Origin: Phycisphaerae bacterium
GTDB lineage: Bacteria > Planctomycetota > Phycisphaerae > Tepidisphaerales > Tepidisphaeraceae
Length of the DNA: 64,000 nt
Direction of reading: 5' to 3'
Assembly (NCBI GenBank): GCA_026004655.1
Contig: BPJO01000008.1
Coordinates: 95,118 to 159,117 of the forward strand
The notes below the pieces were generated by a model. The model ran no database searches, was not told the DNA's origin, and saw only the letters and a list, made by a program, of their open reading frames with translations. How positions within the stretch are numbered: the first letter of the stretch is position 1; the number at the start of each line of letters is the position of its first letter. The translations under genes and the position numbers were made by a program. Shown here in pieces: positions 1 through 9,760 of this stretch.

Positions 1-1177
1 CAAGCGATGGTAAATCCCAGTTTTCCGGCCGGATAAGTCGCAGATCCGAAAACCATTCTCGACTCACACCCCAATAAACGTTTTCTTCCAAGACGACGGG
101 AGTGAGCTGTTTTCCTTTCAGTGGCCCTTGAACGGATCTTCCGGAAAAAGTCCAGACCGAACCGGTCTGTCGATCCACGAGTTGTTCCACCCCTTGGCGG
201 TTTTGACGGACCTCAAAAGTCAAAAACAGATCGGTATCGACGGTCCGTTGAAACGCCCGGATTTGTCCGTGGTCCGACCAGATCACGATCGGCGTCTGCC
301 CTACACGGACATAGGTCGGTTTCTCGTAATTTCCCATCAACAATGCCGCGGGTGGATCGGTCCGAAGAAGTAAAATCGGGGTTTCGGCCGGTAAAGAATC
401 ATCCTGCAACGTAGGAGGATATTTGGGTTTTAATGGCACCCCCGGAAAACCCATATCTCGTTGGGTCAACACCATCAACTTCGACTGCGGATAAAGCCTT
501 CGCCAAAGCATCAACGGCATTCGATAGGTCGGGAGAAAGTTCCTGACACCCGTTGGCATCAAGCCGTCCACGGTTTTACCCGTCAATCCGACAATAAACT
601 CCCCGTATTTCCGGTTATAGACCAATGTACTGTTGGCGGGCTGGGCAATGTATTCCAGGTCTGAGGCCCGAACTTCGCGGGTCGTTTCCAAGGCGGACGC
701 GGTATTGGCATGAGGCGAATGGATCAAAACCAATCGTCGGTCAAAGTCCGTCAACTGAACGATCGGTGTCCGATACAATCCCCGATACGGAAAAGCAAAT
801 GCCTGATCTCCCAGAACCACCCCCACCACGTATTCATCATCACTATCCAGTTTGGCTTCTGCCAAAGTCGGCATCGATGCGGCCTCGAGCACACGTACCG
901 GTTTTCGTGAGTTAGCCGAAAACCGGAAAAACAACATCCCCACCACGATCGAAAGCCCCAGCAACCACATCACCCGGGCTTTGTTCATGGAAACAATTAC
1001 GATCAATACCAGACAGGGCAAAAGGGTCAATATCAGCAAAATCCACTGTATCTTTCGGGTTAGTACGATCAGCCAAAGCCCACCGAAATCCCCGAAAAGC
1101 GCGGCATAGGCCGGATCCATTCCTAGCGCCAGCCACACCGACGCAAACACCGATATCAATAACAGTGGAAGCGCCAT
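1..1177 (-). CDS. DUF3179-like membrane protein, 3' end off the window
   Basis: The frame is open from an ATG at 1177 to the window edge (about 392 codons), so the C-terminus is missing. The first 90 residues hold three or four hydrophobic segments (about 1-20, 45-62 and 69-86). After them comes a DUF3179-type domain, recognisable by a Tyr-Val-Val-Gly-Val-Val-Leu-Gly-Asp start near residue 114 followed by Ala-Phe-Pro-Tyr-Arg-Gly. Near the visible end a Thr-Gly-Ser-Val-Trp-Thr-Phe segment leads into Gly-Pro-Leu-Lys-Gly. DUF3179 has no settled function. Most family members I know of are soluble or exported, so the multi-pass N-terminus is unusual. A GTG-started frame at 1190 overlaps the 5' end in another register, but the ATG frame gives the membrane segments and the domain. 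Family call is fairly secure; role unknown. Confidence 0.7.
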   Translation of the reverse strand, partial: MALPLLLISVFASVWLALGMDPAYAALFGDFGGLWLIVLTRKIQWILLILTLLPCLVLIVIVSMNKARVMWLLGLSIVVGMLFFRFSANSRKPVRVLEAASMPTLAEAKLDSDDEYVVGVVLGDQAFAFPYRGLYRTPIVQLTDFDRRLVLIHSPHANTASALETTREVRASDLEYIAQPANSTLVYNRKYGEFIVGLTGKTVDGLMPTGVRNFLPTYRMPLMLWRRLYPQSKLMVLTQRDMGFPGVPLKPKYPPTLQDDSLPAETPILLLRTDPPAALLMGNYEKPTYVRVGQTPIVIWSDHGQIRAFQRTVDTDLFLTFEVRQNRQGVEQLVDRQTGSVWTFSGRSVQGPLKGKQLTPVVLEENVYWGVSREWFSDLRLIRPENWDLPSL

Positions 1178-1298
1178 CCGCACGTTTCACAGATTACCGC
1201 ACATGACCTTGACCTGCGAGTTTGTCGCTGTTTCTTTTTAATCCGAACCATACTACTCTTTTCGTGCGGGTCGAGGTAAAAAACGTTAATATCCGTAC

Positions 1299-1745
1299 AT
1301 GCTTGAAGGGTTTTCGACCGTTCTAGTCGCGTTTTTCGTGTTCTGTCTCTATCGGCAGGACCTGATCCGAAGCAAAAAGTACTATTACGCCACCTTCGGA
1401 TGCCTGATCCTCATTATTTTCTGCAACGTATTTTTCTATTTCATGTCCACCGCCAGTGGGCAAGGCGTTTTTGCGATCCTGTTGGGGCTTCTCCATGTTG
1501 CAGCCTTGATCCTGACGATGGCTTACATTGGTGGAATCGGCGTGACACAGCTCGGACAGGAAATTGCGCAGGTCGTCCACGAACTTCAGCCAAAACCGGA
1601 ACCGAGGGATTCGTCGTCAATACAGCAACCTGAACCGGATTCGGCGCAGCAATCAGTCCCCGTCCCCGAACAGCCCGGTCCGTCGGTAACAACACCTCTG
1701 AAAGACCAACCCCGGATCATTATCGATCTATCGAAAAAAGATTGA
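1299..1745 (+). CDS. Small three-helix membrane protein with Pro/Gln-rich tail
   Basis: A 148-residue protein of unknown function. Three hydrophobic segments are visible at about 4-18, 30-50 and 56-78, followed by a short amphipathic stretch and a low-complexity tail rich in Pro, Gln, Ser and Glu (about 95-135). The tail ends in an Ile-Ile-Ile-Asp-Leu-Ser-Lys-Lys motif. It is divergent from the DUF3179-like gene (121 bases between starts) and converges on the SppA-type gene. No family is recognised. The hydrophobic layout and the open frame support a real gene, but nothing here allows a functional call. Confidence 0.6.
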   Translation: MLEGFSTVLVAFFVFCLYRQDLIRSKKYYYATFGCLILIIFCNVFFYFMSTASGQGVFAILLGLLHVAALILTMAYIGGIGVTQLGQEIAQVVHELQPKPEPRDSSSIQQPEPDSAQQSVPVPEQPGPSVTTPLKDQPRIIIDLSKKD

Positions 1746-1770
1746 TCGTCGAACTTTACTCAAAACGCTT

Positions 1771-3690
1771 CTACCGGCCTGTCATGACAAAAGGTGCCAT
1801 CAAAGCCACTGGACGGTTTTCTAGAACTTCCATTAGTTGCAGCTGCTGTCCCAACACCTTGCGAATGTCCCCGGGAAGGGCTTTGAGCAGAGAGTCGGCC
1901 TTGACCTGCAATTTGATCGCGGGTTTCACACCGCCTAACGCTTGGGGACCCCGATTCCCGGTCAACAGATCGGCTAAGCTCATCGGGGGGGGAAGGACCA
2001 TCACCTCATAGTCGCCTGTCCGCAAGTTTGCCTGTTTGGCTGCGTGTTTGATAGCGGTGCTCAATCCGCCAAGCTCGTCTACCAGGCCCAGATCTTTGGC
2101 ATCCTTTGCTAGAAAGATTCTTCCACGCGCTACTTCGTCGATATCTTTGATTTTGTTCCCACGGGTTTGTTGAACCCGATCGAGAAATTGATCATACGTA
2201 TTCTTCATCCACGTCCGGACCATGCGTTTTTGACGGTCGTCAAAACGGGACGTTGAGCTGAAAAGTCCCGCATTCTGCCCGCGTTGAAAGGTCATCGTGG
2301 TGATACCAATTTTTTCATACAGGTCTGACATCACGAACTTGCCCCCTACCACGCCGATCGAACCGACGATCGCACTCGGATCAGCAACGACATAATCCCC
2401 CGCCGATGCCAGATAATACCCGCCCGATGCGGCCATCGAACCGATCGAAATGACGACGGGTTTTTGACCCGCCACTCGTCGGACCGCTTGCCACATGGCT
2501 TCGCTAGCTAAGGCACTACCGCCGGGGGAGTCGATACGAATCACAATGGCTTTGACATTTTCGTTCCTCAAGGCCAGACGCATGGCTTTGCGAATATCCT
2601 CGCTGCCCACACTCATGCCGCCCAGGATGCCTTCACCGCCTTGCCCATCGACGATGGCTCCCTCGGCATATATCACCGCGACCTTGGGTAGGTCGGTTTC
2701 CGGGGATTTGCGAGTCAGGGCCTGAAAAATCGCAAACGGATTGGAAAAATCGGGGGTTTCGGAGTCTTGTATTCCATAATCATGGATCAATTTAACTTCA
2801 TCCCCCAGCTCCGATTTCATCAGGGTACGAAGTCCGTCGGCATCGACCAGATGATCGACCCAGCCCGCCTGTTTCGCTGACGGTGCGGTCAGGATCGCTG
2901 CGTCAATGGTCCGTTTAACTTTTTCAGTCGGCAGCCCCCTTTCCAGAGAAATCGTGTCCACAATCTGCTGAAAATACGCGTCCACCAGTTTGTTCATTTC
3001 GCCCTGTAGTTCTTCGGACGGGCGTGACCTGGTGAACGGCTCCTCCGCTCCCTTGTATTCGCCAATCTGAATATAATCCGCATGGATTCCGAGCTTATCC
3101 AGCGTTCCCTTGTAAAACATCGTTTCAAACCCGATTCCGGGAATAAAGACCTCTCCCCCTTCCAAAAGACATATGTCCGTGGCAGCACTGGCGATCAGAT
3201 AACTGACCGTGTCATAACTGTCTGCATAGACAAACGTCTTCTTTCCTGCTCTTCTCAGTTCGTTTAGCACTTGCTTGACTTCCTGGGCTTGGGCCATGCT
3301 CAGACTCGTGCCCGACCCCAAGTAGACGAGAACTGCTTGGATATCGGCATCTTCCACCGCGGTTTCCATGCGTCCGATCAGTTCGTAGAGCGTCTGGCTG
3401 TCATCTGCAAAGAACGAAAAATCTGCAGGTCTTTCTCGAACAGAGCCCGTCAGGTCAAAGTACGCCACCGAGATCTGACGGGATTCCTGTTCCTGTTTGG
3501 CCAGGATTTTGCGAGCCAGCTCTGCAGGGGTGGGGTAATTTTTGTCCTGTGATCGGGTCGAAGGTTGTGTGGTGGACGAAGCTGTCATTTCCACCGAACG
3601 GGTTGTAGGTCGGGTGGTTGAAGTCTCTGCCAAGACCCAAGATGACCCGATCAGTATGGACAGAAAAAACCATGGGATTGTCTGAATCAT
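1771..3690 (-). CDS. sppA: Signal peptide peptidase SppA, 67K type
   Basis: A 639-residue S49-family serine protease expected to degrade cleaved signal peptides in the membrane or periplasm. An N-terminal signal sequence (about 1-21) is followed by a Thr/Arg/Pro/Gln-rich linker of the sort seen in Phycisphaerae exported proteins. Two tandem S49 domains follow. The catalytic Lys lies in the first domain (Gly-Glu-Tyr-Lys-Gly-Ala-Glu-Glu-Pro-Phe, Lys213) and the nucleophilic Ser in the second (Met-Ala-Ala-Ser-Gly-Gly-Tyr, Ser422), as in the long E. coli enzyme. Length matches the 67K class. The gene stands alone between the small membrane protein and the dehydrogenase, transcribed against both. 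Substrates are inferred from the family. Confidence 0.93.
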   Translation of the reverse strand: MIQTIPWFFLSILIGSSWVLAETSTTRPTTRSVEMTASSTTQPSTRSQDKNYPTPAELARKILAKQEQESRQISVAYFDLTGSVRERPADFSFFADDSQTLYELIGRMETAVEDADIQAVLVYLGSGTSLSMAQAQEVKQVLNELRRAGKKTFVYADSYDTVSYLIASAATDICLLEGGEVFIPGIGFETMFYKGTLDKLGIHADYIQIGEYKGAEEPFTRSRPSEELQGEMNKLVDAYFQQIVDTISLERGLPTEKVKRTIDAAILTAPSAKQAGWVDHLVDADGLRTLMKSELGDEVKLIHDYGIQDSETPDFSNPFAIFQALTRKSPETDLPKVAVIYAEGAIVDGQGGEGILGGMSVGSEDIRKAMRLALRNENVKAIVIRIDSPGGSALASEAMWQAVRRVAGQKPVVISIGSMAASGGYYLASAGDYVVADPSAIVGSIGVVGGKFVMSDLYEKIGITTMTFQRGQNAGLFSSTSRFDDRQKRMVRTWMKNTYDQFLDRVQQTRGNKIKDIDEVARGRIFLAKDAKDLGLVDELGGLSTAIKHAAKQANLRTGDYEVMVLPPPMSLADLLTGNRGPQALGGVKPAIKLQVKADSLLKALPGDIRKVLGQQLQLMEVLENRPVALMAPFVMTGR

Positions 3691-3770
3691 GATCCGAACT
3701 CCGGTTCAAATATCATTTTGAATCATACCCTCAAGCCATTCTGTTCGTCATCTGGTATCTTTAAGACTCC

Positions 3771-4724
3771 ATGAAGACAGATCGTCCGATAGTGGTAGTA
3801 ACTGAGGGTTCAGACCCTGAACCACTCGATTGGTTGAAGCAACGGGCCGATGTAAGGGAAGTGGCTTATGATTCGCCTGAACTAGCCGGTCATCTTCGAC
3901 AAGCCGACGGGCTGGTGATCCGGACATATACACGGGTTACCGATGCGTTTCTGAACCAGTGTCCGCGACTCCGGGTGGTAGGACGAGGCGGTGTAGGAAT
4001 CGAGAACATTGATGTCCCTGCCTGCAGAAGACGGGGTATTGAAGTGGTTTACACACCCGATGCGAATACCCTAGCCGTGGGGGATTATGTTTTTGGTTAT
4101 ATCCTGCAATTGATCCGTCCGTGGAACTTTTTCAGACATCAGGTCTATTCCCCGCAAGAGTTCAAACGAATTCGGTCGACGGTCCGAGGTCGACAGTTGA
4201 ATGAATTGACGCTGGGTGTTCTGGGAATGGGGCGCGTCGGAAAACGTGTCGGACAGATCGCTAGCCAGGGTTTCGGAATGAAGGTGATTTATAATGACCT
4301 GCTGGACGTTCAGGATCAACTTTGTTTCCCAGCCACGCCGGTGGATAAAACCACCCTCTACCAGCAAGCGGATATTCTCACTATCCATGTCACAATGCTA
4401 CCCGGGAATGAAAATCTGGTCGGGCGACAGCAGATCGCGTTGATGAAACCGGACGCGATTTTGATCAACACGTCGCGTGGCGAAGTGCTGGACGTTCATG
4501 CTCTAGCTGAGGCGCTCCGGGAGAATCGTTTGTTCGGGGCGGCCTTGGACGTTTATTGGCCTGAACCCCCTCCTTCGGATTTTCCCCTTTTGGGGTTGAA
4601 CAACGTATTGCTAACCCCGCATTTAGCCGCCAGGACAGGAACTGCCCTGTTGAACATGAGCTGGGTCGTAAAAGACGTCATGGCGGTTTTGGAAGGTCGG
4701 AAACCACAATACCCTGCTCCTTAA
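3771..4724 (+). CDS. D-isomer-specific 2-hydroxyacid dehydrogenase
   Basis: A 317-residue NAD-dependent dehydrogenase of the phosphoglycerate dehydrogenase / CtBP-like group. The Rossmann motif Gly-Met-Gly-Arg-Val-Gly is at about 152-157. The catalytic triad positions are present: Arg236 in Thr-Ser-Arg-Gly-Glu, Glu265 in Trp-Pro-Glu-Pro, and His284 in Thr-Pro-His-Leu-Ala. It lacks the ACT or regulatory extension of long SerA proteins, so the substrate could be 3-phosphoglycerate, glyoxylate/hydroxypyruvate or another 2-keto acid. It is followed after 112 bases by ftsH, with no sign of coupling. Family is secure, substrate is not. Confidence 0.85.
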   Translation: MKTDRPIVVVTEGSDPEPLDWLKQRADVREVAYDSPELAGHLRQADGLVIRTYTRVTDAFLNQCPRLRVVGRGGVGIENIDVPACRRRGIEVVYTPDANTLAVGDYVFGYILQLIRPWNFFRHQVYSPQEFKRIRSTVRGRQLNELTLGVLGMGRVGKRVGQIASQGFGMKVIYNDLLDVQDQLCFPATPVDKTTLYQQADILTIHVTMLPGNENLVGRQQIALMKPDAILINTSRGEVLDVHALAEALRENRLFGAALDVYWPEPPPSDFPLLGLNNVLLTPHLAARTGTALLNMSWVVKDVMAVLEGRKPQYPAP

Positions 4725-4836
4725 AGATCAGGACGCGGATTTGGTGTTTGTCGGGTGGAATCTGAGCGGTTTTGCGTATAGGCTTACCATATGCGTATAA
4801 GGGGCAAGGTGGCCTGGTTGAAAAGAGAAAAACGAC

Positions 4837-6894
4837 ATGGCAGATGAACGAGATGACAAGCCCTTGAGAGATTCGAACGGTCGTCGGCAGCGTCCCGGAG
4901 GGGGAATGCGGTTCGGCAGGGGTATTTTCGGTTGGGTGCTTTTTATAGGTGTGATCATCCTTCTGTTTTTGTACCTGCAGAACCAAGGCCCGGTACGGAC
5001 CGAAATCTCGATCGACGAGTTTTATGCCAAGCGGGATGCGGGGGACATCAAGGAAGCCAAAATCGTTGCCGATGGTGTGGAAGGCTCATTCTACGAAGGA
5101 CGTGAAGCCAACACCGGAAACGGGACCAAAATCAAGGATTTCCGCGTGGTTTTCCCCGTTGGGGTCACACAAGATAAAGCTTTTACTGAAAGCCTCTATT
5201 ACGGAGAAGACGGCAAATCCCCGCGCGGGATCAAACTTCGGGCCGAGAACGAAAATAATCTGCTCACCGGCATACTGATCACTTTGATTCCCTGGCTGTT
5301 GGTGTTTGCGGTCATATGGTTCATATTCATCCGTCAGTTGCGTAATTCCGGCGGGGCTGGGGGGATGCTGGGTAATTTCGGTCGATCCCGACACAAAATC
5401 ACCTCCAAGGAACATACCAATGTCACCTTCGACGACGTGGCCGGCGTAGACGAAGCCAAGGAGGAAGTGCGAGAGATCGTCGAGTTCCTCAAAAATCCTA
5501 AAAAGTTCCAGCGTCTAGGCGGGCGAATCCCCCGCGGCGTTTTGTTAGTCGGTGAACCGGGTACCGGAAAAACACTGTTGGCCAAAGCCATTGCAGGTGA
5601 GGCTGATGTACCGTTTTTCTCCATTTCCGGGTCCGATTTCGTCGAAATGTTTGTCGGTGTCGGGGCCAGTCGCGTCCGAGACCTGTTTAAACAAGCCAAA
5701 GACAATTCACCGTGCATCATCTTTCTGGATGAAATAGACGCGGTCGGAAGACGACGCGGGTCAGGCTTTTCCTCCGGTGGACATGACGAGCGAGAACAAA
5801 CCCTCAACGCGATTCTGGTCGAAATGGACGGTTTTGACAGCAACGACCAAGTGATCGTCGTGGCATCGACCAACCGTGTGGACGTGCTAGACCCGGCCTT
5901 GACCCGTCCCGGACGGTTCGACCGCCAGGTCTACGTCCCTTTGCCCGATGTCAAAGGACGAGTCGAAATCCTTAAAGTGCATAGCCGGAAGGTGAAATTG
6001 GGTCCGAATGTGGACTTGACCCGTCTGGCACGGGCAACACCGGGATTTTCCGGTGCCGATCTGGCCGCGATCATTAACGAAGCTGCCTTGGCGGCTACAC
6101 TGGCCAATAAGGATTTCATCGAACAAGTTGATCTTGAAGAAGCCCGCGACAAAGTGCGGTTCGGGCGAGCCAACAAAAGCCGAGCCATGGACGAAAAGGA
6201 GAAGCTGGCCACTGCCTATCACGAAGCCGGCCACGCGGTGGTCCAATATCTGCTCCGTCCGGACGCAGACCCGATACACAAAGTCACGATCATTCCCCGG
6301 GGCAGGGCTTTAGGCGCGACCATGACCCTTCCGGAAAAAGACCGGTACAACTATTCCCGAAAATGGTGCATCGCGTTCATCAAAATGACTTTCGGCGGAC
6401 GTATCGCTGAGGAAATGTTTACCGGCGATATTAATTCTGGCGTCATGGGTGATATCCGACAGGCTACCGGTGTCGCCCGGAAGATGATCGCTGAATGGGG
6501 AATGAGCGAACGACTCGGGTTTGTTTTCTACGGCGAGGATGAAAATCGTGTAACGTTCGCTGGTTTTGGTGGAAAGGAATATTCCGATCACACCCAACAG
6601 ATCATCGACGACGAAGTCAAGTCGCTGATCGATCGGTTGTACAGTGAAACCCAAGAATTGCTGGCTGCTCACAAGGACAAGATCGAGGCTCTTGCCAAAG
6701 CGTTGATGAAATATGAAACGCTGGATTCCAACGACGTCGAACGCATCATGAGAGGTGAAGAGCTGACCCGTCCCTCGGTCAGTGATTTGACCAGCCCTCC
6801 TGCACCGGAACGAAAAATCACACTCGCCCCGACACCGAACGAGTCCAAGCCGGATCTCGGGCTAGGCGGTGGGCACGTACCTCAACCGGGATAA
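4837..6894 (+). CDS. ftsH: ATP-dependent zinc metalloprotease FtsH
   Basis: A 685-residue membrane-anchored AAA+ protease that extracts and degrades membrane and short-lived proteins. Transmembrane helices are at about 30-47 and 146-166, flanking the periplasmic domain. Walker A is Gly-Glu-Pro-Gly-Thr-Gly-Lys-Thr (239-246), Walker B is Ile-Ile-Phe-Leu-Asp-Glu, and the second region of homology is present. The zinc site His-Glu-Ala-Gly-His is at 462-466. The C-terminal tail after about residue 640 is Pro-rich. All active-site elements are intact. It converges with the ketosynthase pair; no clear terminator was seen in the 94 bases between them. Confidence 0.97.
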   Translation: MADERDDKPLRDSNGRRQRPGGGMRFGRGIFGWVLFIGVIILLFLYLQNQGPVRTEISIDEFYAKRDAGDIKEAKIVADGVEGSFYEGREANTGNGTKIKDFRVVFPVGVTQDKAFTESLYYGEDGKSPRGIKLRAENENNLLTGILITLIPWLLVFAVIWFIFIRQLRNSGGAGGMLGNFGRSRHKITSKEHTNVTFDDVAGVDEAKEEVREIVEFLKNPKKFQRLGGRIPRGVLLVGEPGTGKTLLAKAIAGEADVPFFSISGSDFVEMFVGVGASRVRDLFKQAKDNSPCIIFLDEIDAVGRRRGSGFSSGGHDEREQTLNAILVEMDGFDSNDQVIVVASTNRVDVLDPALTRPGRFDRQVYVPLPDVKGRVEILKVHSRKVKLGPNVDLTRLARATPGFSGADLAAIINEAALAATLANKDFIEQVDLEEARDKVRFGRANKSRAMDEKEKLATAYHEAGHAVVQYLLRPDADPIHKVTIIPRGRALGATMTLPEKDRYNYSRKWCIAFIKMTFGGRIAEEMFTGDINSGVMGDIRQATGVARKMIAEWGMSERLGFVFYGEDENRVTFAGFGGKEYSDHTQQIIDDEVKSLIDRLYSETQELLAAHKDKIEALAKALMKYETLDSNDVERIMRGEELTRPSVSDLTSPPAPERKITLAPTPNESKPDLGLGGGHVPQPG

Positions 6895-6988
6895 GCGACG
6901 ATTTGACCTCAATTGATTGAAGGATTGCGCACTCAGTCACAAGAGTTGATGTCAACCTATGTCGGTTCGAGCGACCTCGCATGAGCGA

Positions 6989-8299
6989 TCAGATAAACCG
7001 CCGGACAATGATGGTGTCATTTTGTCCTCCGAAACCGAAGCTGTTGGACATGGCGACCTCGACACAAGCCGGTCGTGCTTTGTTGGGAACGTAATCCAGA
7101 TCGCATTCCGGATCGGGGGTTTCTAGATTCATGGTGGGCGGAAGAATCTGATCCCGAATCGATAAAACGCAGGCAATCAATTCTACCGCCCCCGCGGCCG
7201 CGATCAGGTGTCCCATCATGCTTTTAATGCTGCTGACGGGAATCCGTTTAGCATGGTCCCCGAAAACCTGTTTGATGGCACCGGTTTCGTTACCATCGTT
7301 TTCGCGGGTGCCTGTTCCGTGAGCATTGATGTAATTCACTTGAGACGGTGATAACCCAGCATCTTTGAGTGCTTCTTTCATGGCCACAACAGCCCCGGTT
7401 CCATCGGGATGCTGATCGGTAATCCGATAAGCGTCGGCCGTCGAACCGTATCCGACGATTTCCGCCAGGATCCTGGCACCGCGCTTTTGAGCATGTTCTA
7501 GGGTTTCCAGAATGACCACTCCCGACCCCTCTCCGAGAACGAAACCTCCCCGGTTGTTGTCAAAAGGCCTCGACGCTCGACGGGGATTGTCTTCTCCCAA
7601 CACCGATTTAAGCTTTTCGTTTTCTGCTAGTGCGGTCAATCTGTTAAACCCTGTCACCCCGAACGGATGAATCATGGAATGCGCTCCCCCGGAGATCATG
7701 ACCTCGGCATCGCCGCGACGGAGAATTTCGGTGGCTTCACCGATCGCCTGGGTCGATGCTGCACAGGCCGTCAGACAGTTCAAAGCCGGACCTCGTGCAC
7801 CGGTTAACATCGCCAGATGAGGCAACGCTGCGTTGGGTTCCTGTTCGATTTCACGGATCGCGTCCATCAACCGGGCTGCGGATTGTGCCCACAGGACGGC
7901 ATCAATTTTTCCCGAATCAGGTTGCCAACTTGATAACGCAGACTGGGTATAGGCCTGAAAATCCAACGATCCTTCCCCGGACGCAAAGTAAATCCCCACC
8001 CGGTCTAGATCGAGGGTATCCGAACGCAGACCGGCCATTTCCCAAGCCTGTCGGCAAGCTGCCAAGGCAAATTGGGTGGATCGCCCTGCGCCTTCGTGCT
8101 GCTGTATCTCATTGCCCAGATGCTTTTTCAATTCAAAACCCTTCACCTCGGCACTGATGCGTGTGGGGAAGGTGCTGGCATCGAATAGGGTTGTGTAATC
8201 GATTCCCGTCTGCCCGGTCAGTAAACCTTTCCAGACCGACTCGATCTCATGGCCCATCGGGGTAATCCAGCCCATACCGGTAATGACGACTCTATTCAT
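6989..8299 (-). CDS. Beta-ketoacyl-ACP synthase, catalytically complete partner
   Basis: A 436-residue KAS II-type condensing enzyme. The full Cys-His-His triad is visible: Cys179 in Thr-Ala-Cys-Ala-Ala-Ser, His327 in Asn-Ala-His-Gly-Thr-Gly-Thr, and His364 in Met-Met-Gly-His-Leu. It elongates acyl-ACP with malonyl-ACP. It lies 60 bases downstream of a second ketosynthase-like gene on the same strand whose catalytic residues are replaced. That arrangement resembles a KS-alpha/KS-beta (chain-length-factor) pair rather than housekeeping fabF. No ACP, malonyl transferase or ketoreductase gene is adjacent. Family assignment is strong; whether it serves primary fatty acid synthesis or a secondary lipid is open. 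Confidence 0.9.
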   Translation of the reverse strand: MNRVVITGMGWITPMGHEIESVWKGLLTGQTGIDYTTLFDASTFPTRISAEVKGFELKKHLGNEIQQHEGAGRSTQFALAACRQAWEMAGLRSDTLDLDRVGIYFASGEGSLDFQAYTQSALSSWQPDSGKIDAVLWAQSAARLMDAIREIEQEPNAALPHLAMLTGARGPALNCLTACAASTQAIGEATEILRRGDAEVMISGGAHSMIHPFGVTGFNRLTALAENEKLKSVLGEDNPRRASRPFDNNRGGFVLGEGSGVVILETLEHAQKRGARILAEIVGYGSTADAYRITDQHPDGTGAVVAMKEALKDAGLSPSQVNYINAHGTGTRENDGNETGAIKQVFGDHAKRIPVSSIKSMMGHLIAAAGAVELIACVLSIRDQILPPTMNLETPDPECDLDYVPNKARPACVEVAMSNSFGFGGQNDTIIVRRFI

Positions 8300-8359
8300 G
8301 TGTATATCGATCCTGATCTGAACGTCGATTTCACCATCATCAGATGCATTGTTGCATGG

Positions 8360-9667
8360 TTACTGAGCTTCATCCGGAGCCTTGAAGACCAACGCCGCAT
8401 TCTGACCACCCAGGGAATAAACGGTCGTTAATACGGTCCGGACGGGCGCTTTTCGGGATTGATCCGACACATTTAACCGGATATCTCCTGTCTGTCGGGT
8501 GTTGATTGCCGGTGGAACGGTCTGATGATGAATGCTCAACACCGCTGTCGCTACATCGACCCCACAACCAGCGCCGAGTTGACTGATCTGAGCCTTAATG
8601 GCTGAGACAGGAATGCGTGACAAGTGCTCACCCAACCCTTTTTTTAGACCTTCAAGTTCTGCACGGTCGTGCGAAGGGATTCCTAACCCGTGGGGAATTA
8701 GCAAATCCACTTGTTGGGGGGTCGAACGCGCGTCTTTCAGTGCATTTTCTACGGCTTTACCGTAACTACGACCCGTGGGGTCGGGTTCGGTCAACTTATA
8801 CGTATCCTGGCTGGCGGCAAAACCGGCCAGTTCGGCGTAAATCGTTGCCCCACGAGATTTTGCGTGTTCATATTCTTCCAGAATCAAAAGCCCCCCGCCT
8901 TCACCGACCACCGTTCCCGTTGCCTGGACGTCAAAGGGTTTCAGTGCCTGTGACGGATCCACCCCCCGACAGGTATTCAAGCGATTCAATAATTGATAAC
9001 GCATAATCCCCATTGGATTGACGCGTGATTCGGCTCCCCCGCAAATCGCCAGTTCTGCCTTACCTCGCTGGATCGTCCGAAACGCTTCGCCAATCGCCAG
9101 ATGGCTGGATGCATCGGCGCAGGTAATCGTGTTGCTGGGTCCCATCAACCCGTGGATGATAGTCACATGACAAGCCAGCATGTTTGGCAAATATTTGAGC
9201 AACCAAAGGGGGGTCAATTGCTGCATCCCTTCAATCCCCCACTTATGCAGGTCCAGACGGTTCCCGTCTCTGGCAACGTGCATGGCGCTGGTCAACTCGT
9301 CCAATTCGGCACTGATCAAACCAGCCCCGATATTACAGCCGAATCGCAATCCGTCTATTTCCGAAGGATTTGCATAGGCCTGAGACTTCAATCCAGCGTT
9401 CTTGAATGCTTCGTCCGCGGCAATGACCGCCAATTCGATATCTCGTGCCATTACCTTGGTGGCTTTTCGATAGCTTTTGGGGACATAATCCCCGATTTTG
9501 TACTCCGGAACCTGACCAGCAACCGTCGCGGCAAACCCCGATGCATCAAAGGAACTGATCGGCCGAATCCCGCACACCCCCTTTAGCAGGTTCGACCAGT
9601 AATTCTCTATGCCGATCCCGATCGGTGAAACGATCCCAATTCCCGTAACAACAACTCGCTTGGCCAT
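8360..9667 (-). CDS. KAS-like protein lacking active-site Cys (chain-length-factor-like)
   Basis: A 435-residue thiolase-fold ketosynthase homologue. The ATG at 9667 is chosen because it begins Met-Ala-Lys-Arg-Val-Val-Val-Thr-Gly, the canonical KAS start; the upstream extension is not family-like. Counting from both the Gly-Pro-Ser ahead of the site and the Ile-Gly-Glu-Ala after it, the nucleophilic Cys position is Asp185 (motif Thr-Cys-Ala-Asp-Ala-Ser-Ser). The first His is kept (Pro-His-Gly-Leu-Gly), while the second is Gln (Ile-Ser-Gln-Leu in place of Met-Gly-His-Leu). The preceding Lys is kept. It is therefore probably non-condensing and partners the next gene, as chain-length factors do. 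The role is inferred. Confidence 0.85.
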   Translation of the reverse strand: MAKRVVVTGIGIVSPIGIGIENYWSNLLKGVCGIRPISSFDASGFAATVAGQVPEYKIGDYVPKSYRKATKVMARDIELAVIAADEAFKNAGLKSQAYANPSEIDGLRFGCNIGAGLISAELDELTSAMHVARDGNRLDLHKWGIEGMQQLTPLWLLKYLPNMLACHVTIIHGLMGPSNTITCADASSHLAIGEAFRTIQRGKAELAICGGAESRVNPMGIMRYQLLNRLNTCRGVDPSQALKPFDVQATGTVVGEGGGLLILEEYEHAKSRGATIYAELAGFAASQDTYKLTEPDPTGRSYGKAVENALKDARSTPQQVDLLIPHGLGIPSHDRAELEGLKKGLGEHLSRIPVSAIKAQISQLGAGCGVDVATAVLSIHHQTVPPAINTRQTGDIRLNVSDQSRKAPVRTVLTTVYSLGGQNAALVFKAPDEAQ

Positions 9668-9760
9668 GTGAATTCTTAGAAGAGTAAACGGAGAATCGTT
9701 GTGTGTAAACCCGCGCTTCCACATCGACCAATCCTGCTTTAATGATTCCGGGAGTTGACA

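Noticed and set aside
912..1190. GTG-started minus-strand frame of 92 residues
   Set aside because: It overlaps the DUF3179-like gene in another register and shows no domain; the ATG frame at 1177 carries the membrane helices and family motifs.
5334..5873. 179-codon frame antisense to ftsH
   Set aside because: It lies wholly inside the AAA+ domain of ftsH and is a shadow of its codon usage.
6989..9667. Ordinary duplicated fabF
   Set aside because: Loss of the Cys and the second His in one copy, and a conserved tandem arrangement, argue against a simple redundant duplication.
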